Shown: piece by piece, positions 18,954 through 22,259 of the stretch
Layout: each line of letters starts with the position of its first letter
How positions within the stretch are numbered: position 1 is the stretch's first letter
Assembly (NCBI GenBank): GCA_964533705.1
Contig: CAZHMN010000048.1
Span: 1 to 22,259 of the forward strand
Direction: 5' to 3'
DNA length: 22,259 bases
Origin: CAZHMN01 sp964533705
GTDB lineage: Bacteria; Electryoneota; B3-LCP
Made by a program: the position numbers and the translations under genes
Notes under the pieces: generated by a model
Seen by the model: only the letters and a program-made list of their open reading frames with translations
Databases searched by the model: none
What the model was told of the DNA's origin: nothing

Positions 18954-19184
18954 ATGTGTCTCGCGATTCCAGGCAAGATAACCAGAATCACGAACGACGA
19001 CCCCATCATGCGTCTGGGAAAGGTGAGTTTTGGGGGCATCATCAAGGACGTCAACCTGGCCTACGTTCCCGAAGCAGCCGTCGGAGATTACGTCATCGTA
19101 CACGCCGGCTTCGCTCTCAGCAAACTTGACGAAGAGGAGGCAAAGCTGACTCTTGAATATCTTGACAACCTGGAAAACGAGTAG
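18954..19184 (+). CDS. hypC: Hydrogenase assembly chaperone HypC
   Basis: HypC (76 residues) works with HypD to build the Fe(CN)2CO unit and then escorts it to the large subunit. It starts with MCLAIPGKI, giving the essential Cys2 once the initiator Met is removed. The core VSFGGIIKDVNLAYVPEAAVGDYVIVHAGFA pattern follows (no more than short parts of it are variable in the family). It begins 3 nt after the hypF stop codon, indicating coupling. Confidence 0.96.
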   Translation: MCLAIPGKITRITNDDPIMRLGKVSFGGIIKDVNLAYVPEAAVGDYVIVHAGFALSKLDEEEAKLTLEYLDNLENE

Positions 19185-19225
19185 AAATAAGCCCTCTCTA
19201 ATGTTCATCTCGAATTGAATAACGG

Positions 19226-20329
19226 ATGAAATACATTGATGAATACCGCAATGCGGAAACGTCGCAAAAGATCGCCCGGGCCATCGCTAAACTTCCAGAG
19301 CAGCCCCACACCATTATGGAGGTCTGCGGCGGACAGACGCACACCATCCTCAAATACGGCCTTCAGGAGCTATTGCCGCCGCAGATATTTCTCCTGCACG
19401 GGCCTGGGTGCCCGGTTTGCGTCACGCCCACCGAACTGATTGACAAAGCCATAGAGATCGCCTCTTTACCGGAGGTGATCTTCTGCTCGTTCGGCGACAT
19501 GCTCAGGGTTCCCGGAAGCGATGGGGATCTGCTCTCGGTTAAAGCGCAAGGGGGAGACGTCCGCACGGTGTACTCCCCGCTGGACGCCTTGAGCGTCGCT
19601 CAGGATAACCGGCAAAAGGAAGTGGTCTTCTTCGCCATCGGTTTTGAAACCACTGCCCCCACCAACGCCATGGCCGTCTATCAGGCCGAACGACTGGGCG
19701 TATCCAACTTCAGTCTGCTGGTCTCGCAGGTCTTGATTCCGCCGGCCATCGAGGCGATATTAAGTTCACCGGACAACCGGGTGGAAGGATTCCTGGCACC
19801 GGGTCACGTCTGCACGGTTACCGGATATGAGGAATACGAAAGGATTTCACATAAATATCAGGTTCCCATCGTCATCACCGGCTTCGAGCCGGTGGACATT
19901 CTGGCGGGGATATATCATTGCGTGAAACAGCTCGCCGCAGGCCGTGCAGAGGTTGAAAATCAGTATTCCCGCTCGGTCCGCCCCAGAGGCAATCAGGAAG
20001 CGCAACGGATTATCCGAGAGGTTTTCCGCGTCGTTCCCAGGAATTGGAGGGGCATCGGTGAAATACCCGGCAGCGGCTTAGGGTTGAAGGAGAAATTCCT
20101 CCGGTTTGATGCGGAATGGCGCTTCGGCATTGCCAACCACCGCGCAAAAGCGGATGACATTTGCATCAGCGGGGCCGTTCTTCAGGGCATCAAGAAGCCG
20201 AACGAATGTCCCGCTTTCGCAAATATCTGCACTCCTGAAACCCCACGGGGCGCGACCATGGTTTCATCCGAAGGAGCCTGTGCCGCCTATTACCGATACA
20301 GTCAAAATAGACCGATTTCAGGAATCTAA
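19226..20329 (+). CDS. hypD: Hydrogenase formation protein HypD
   Basis: HypD is an Fe-S scaffold on which the iron with its CN and CO ligands is assembled together with HypC. The 367-residue protein shows MEVCGGQTHT with Cys34, GPGCPVCVTP with Cys62 and Cys65, and GFETTAPTNA (139-148). The C-terminal cysteines 313, 328, 335 and 352 are the probable [4Fe-4S] ligands, with the family signature MVSSEGACAAYYRY. It lies 41 nt after hypC. The Shine-Dalgarno match is weak. Confidence 0.97.
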   Translation: MKYIDEYRNAETSQKIARAIAKLPEQPHTIMEVCGGQTHTILKYGLQELLPPQIFLLHGPGCPVCVTPTELIDKAIEIASLPEVIFCSFGDMLRVPGSDGDLLSVKAQGGDVRTVYSPLDALSVAQDNRQKEVVFFAIGFETTAPTNAMAVYQAERLGVSNFSLLVSQVLIPPAIEAILSSPDNRVEGFLAPGHVCTVTGYEEYERISHKYQVPIVITGFEPVDILAGIYHCVKQLAAGRAEVENQYSRSVRPRGNQEAQRIIREVFRVVPRNWRGIGEIPGSGLGLKEKFLRFDAEWRFGIANHRAKADDICISGAVLQGIKKPNECPAFANICTPETPRGATMVSSEGACAAYYRYSQNRPISGI

Positions 20330-20359
20330 GACAGAAAAACGGAAAGCGACACCTATAAC

Positions 20360-21433
20360 ATGGTCGTGAGACTCTTACGAGATGACGCCCGAAAATTCAG
20401 CCTGAGCTGTCCCGCTCCGATATCGAAATATCAGCACATCTTGATGGCGCACGGAGGCGGAGGTAAGCTAATGCGGGACTTAATCGAAGGACTAATAGTG
20501 CCCGCATTCCGCAATCCCATTCTCGATCAGATGCACGACAGCGCAGTGCTGGAGTTCGCGGGAAAGAGGCTCGCCTTTACCACCGATTCATTCGTCGTGC
20601 ATCCGCTCTTTTTCCCCGGCGGGGACATCGGTATGCTGGCCGTGAACGGAACTATCAATGACCTGGCTATGAGTGGAGCGCGGCCCCTTTATCTCAGCGT
20701 CGGCCTTATACTGGAAGAGGGTTTGCCGCTGGAGACCCTGCAGCGGGTCATCCAATCCATGCAGCAGACCGCCGAAATGGCGGACGTTCAATTGGTTACG
20801 GGGGACACGAAAGTGGTGGACAGGGGCAAGGGCGATGGGCTTTACATCAATACGGCCGGCATCGGGATTCTGGATCACAATCTGCGTATCGAACCCGCAA
20901 GCATTAGACCCGGTGACGTTATTCTACTCAATGGAGACGTGGGCCGCCACGGCATCGCCGTTATGGCTAAGCGGGAAGGTTTAGCCTTCGAGATGACCAT
21001 CGAAAGCGACTGTGCGTCGCTGGCTGGACTGGTAATGGATCTCATCCCTTCGGGAATCGAAATTCACTGCCTGCGGGATTTGACCCGCGGAGGCCTGGCC
21101 GGCGCGCTGGTCGAAATCGCCGAAACGGGAAAAGTAAATTTACAGATTGAAGAGCAGGCTATACCGGTCAAGGAAGAAATCCAGGGGGCCTGCGAAATCC
21201 TGGGGTTGGATCCGCTCTACGTGGCCAACGAGGGCAGATTCGTCTGTTTCGTCCCAGAGAAACAGGCGCAAAGAGCTCTGGAGATCATGAGAGCCCACCC
21301 GATAGGCGCAGAAGCACAACAGATCGGCATGGTGAAGATGGAAGGCGAGGGAGCGGTGACACTCAAAACTGAAATCGGCACATACCGTATAATTGACATG
21401 CTGAGCGGCGAACAATTACCCCGGATTTGCTGA
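20360..21433 (+). CDS. hypE: Hydrogenase maturation protein HypE
   Basis: HypE dehydrates the thiocarbamate received from HypF to a thiocyanate and passes the cyanide to the HypC-HypD complex. It is a PurM/AIRS-type ATPase of 357 residues. Visible motifs are MAHGGGGKLM (29-38), DSFVVHPLFFPGGDIG (76-91), NGTINDLAMSGARP (96-109) and VTGDTKVVDRGKGDG. The C-terminus ends in PRIC, which supplies the reactive Cys357. The extreme N-terminus before residue 25 is poorly conserved, so the exact start is less sure. Confidence 0.96.
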   Translation: MVVRLLRDDARKFSLSCPAPISKYQHILMAHGGGGKLMRDLIEGLIVPAFRNPILDQMHDSAVLEFAGKRLAFTTDSFVVHPLFFPGGDIGMLAVNGTINDLAMSGARPLYLSVGLILEEGLPLETLQRVIQSMQQTAEMADVQLVTGDTKVVDRGKGDGLYINTAGIGILDHNLRIEPASIRPGDVILLNGDVGRHGIAVMAKREGLAFEMTIESDCASLAGLVMDLIPSGIEIHCLRDLTRGGLAGALVEIAETGKVNLQIEEQAIPVKEEIQGACEILGLDPLYVANEGRFVCFVPEKQAQRALEIMRAHPIGAEAQQIGMVKMEGEGAVTLKTEIGTYRIIDMLSGEQLPRIC

Positions 21434-21460
21434 AAATAAATGATACGCTGAGGAGCGGAC

Positions 21461-22126
21461 ATGGACACTTTCAAGTTTCGGGGCAAAACATATCACGTGG
21501 ATTCGATCGGATTTCTGATAGATTCCAGAGAATGGGACGAGAACTTCGCTGTTGGGATGGCTCCCAAAGTCAATATACCTCGGGGATTAACTGAAGATCA
21601 CTGGAAAATCATCCATTTTATCCGCAACACATTTAAGGAACTGGGGAAATGCCCCCTGGTTTACCAGACCTGCAGTATGAACGGCATACGTCTAAAGGGG
21701 CTTCGTAGCCTTTTTCCGACCGGTTATCTACGAGGAGCGTGCAAACTGGCCGGCATCACTTATAAAGAAGGCTACCTCGAAGATTTGTGGGCGAACGTTC
21801 CCGCGGGAGAAGTAACGACAGTATTACCGGAAAAAACTTACAGGGTTGACGTCCACGGTTTTCTGGTCGATCCGGAAGAATGGGATGAGTATTTCGCCAG
21901 GCACAAAGCTTACGAGATGAAAATGGGCGGAGATCTGACGGATAAGCACTGGAAGATCATCAGGTTTCTCCGCGAAAGTTATGAAAAGAACAAAACCGTC
22001 CCCACTGTGTATGAAACCTGCGAAGCCAATTCCATTGAAATTGAGGAGCTCGAGCGGTTGTTCCCGGACGGTTATCATACCGGCGCGGTCAAGTTGGCTG
22101 GCCTCAGGGTAAGACTGTCGGGATAA
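21461..22126 (+). CDS. Tandem DsrC/TusE-like protein (two domains in one chain)
   Basis: DsrC-family proteins carry persulfide or trisulfide sulfur in sulfur metabolism; TusE does so in tRNA thiolation. This 221-residue protein contains two copies of the fold, at about residues 3-105 and 120-217, each about the length of a normal single-domain family member. Both copies have the KTYxVDxxGFL(I/V)D opening, DHWKII/KHWKII, VYxTC, LFPxGY and GAxKLAG. The proximal cysteine of DsrC (GACKLAG) is kept as Cys94 in repeat 1 but is Val210 in repeat 2. The terminal reactive cysteine is Tyr105 in repeat 1 and absent from repeat 2. A cysteine in VYxTC is shared by both repeats (Cys71, Cys187). AGGAG sits 5 nt before the ATG. 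It is the last gene of the hydrogenase/hyp cluster, 27 nt after hypE, and is followed by a terminator. Family membership is firm; function is open. Confidence 0.9.
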   Translation: MDTFKFRGKTYHVDSIGFLIDSREWDENFAVGMAPKVNIPRGLTEDHWKIIHFIRNTFKELGKCPLVYQTCSMNGIRLKGLRSLFPTGYLRGACKLAGITYKEGYLEDLWANVPAGEVTTVLPEKTYRVDVHGFLVDPEEWDEYFARHKAYEMKMGGDLTDKHWKIIRFLRESYEKNKTVPTVYETCEANSIEIEELERLFPDGYHTGAVKLAGLRVRLSG

Positions 22127-22181
22127 TAACGCCGCTCCAGGTAACATGAGAAACGATTATGACTTGGCAAAACAGAGCTTC

Positions 22182-22211
22182 GCCGATCCCGGTCTGGATC
22201 GGCTTTTCTTT
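22182..22211 (+). terminator. Rho-independent terminator of the hydrogenase/hyp operon
   Basis: GCCGATCC (22182-22189) pairs perfectly with GGATCGGC (22196-22203) around a 6-nt loop and is followed directly by TTTTCTTT (22204-22211). It lies 55 nt after the tandem DsrC stop codon and closes the plus-strand cluster. No comparable stem with a T-tract was seen at the hydrogenase gene boundaries, which fits one long transcription unit. Nothing recognisable follows it to the end of the window. Confidence 0.92.
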
Positions 22212-22259
22212 AGACGTCAGACCCTTCCAAGATGCATGCAAAAGAATCTGCGCGGCAGC

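Overview
The window is a bacterial chromosome segment of moderate GC content, probably from an uncultured anaerobe. It carries no 16S gene or other lineage marker, so I do not assign a phylum. A cytosolic [NiFe] hydrogenase of the group 3b (sulfhydrogenase) type, its maturation genes and a DsrC-family protein point to hydrogen and sulfur metabolism without oxygen. There are three blocks: a minus-strand left half, a short AT-rich divergent region, and a plus-strand right half that ends in a strong intrinsic terminator.

Left half (minus strand). carA and carB (overlapping by 17 nt) encode the two subunits of carbamoyl-phosphate synthetase. Upstream of them in the direction of transcription lies a four-gene signalling/transport module. 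Its members, in transcription order, are a membrane sensor histidine kinase with a large extracytoplasmic domain, a CBS-pair protein, a fusion of a CheY-like receiver to a DASS/SLC13-type anion transporter, and a stand-alone receiver without an output domain. A near-consensus promoter (TTGACT, 17 bp, TATATT) precedes the kinase gene. The same pair of hexamers with the same spacing occurs just beyond carB and fires out of the left edge. The module looks like direct post-translational control of an anion transporter by phosphorelay, with no DNA-binding regulator.

Middle. cysC (APS kinase) diverges from the kinase gene across an AT-rich region with two adjacent inverted repeats. Its position fits, but does not prove, sulfate or another sulfur oxyanion as the substrate of the receiver-transporter.

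Right half (plus strand). The hydrogenase genes run beta, cNMP-binding-fold protein, gamma, delta, alpha. This is the Pyrococcus hydBGDA order with one extra gene inserted after beta. They are followed by the large-subunit maturation protease, hypF, hypC, hypD, hypE, and a last gene encoding two DsrC/TusE-like domains in one polypeptide. The beta subunit carries Fe-S clusters, gamma carries FAD, NAD(P) and [2Fe-2S], delta carries Fe-S clusters, and alpha carries the Ni-Fe site. HypF, HypE, HypC and HypD make and deliver the Fe(CN)2CO group, and the protease trims the alpha C-terminus. hypA and hypB (nickel delivery) are not in the window.

The most unusual items are the receiver-DASS transporter fusion with altered substrate-site motifs, and the tandem DsrC protein. 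The latter keeps only one of the two hallmark DsrC cysteines and sits at the end of a sulfhydrogenase operon. The cNMP-fold protein inside the hydrogenase operon, which has no DNA-binding domain and an altered ligand cassette, is a third.
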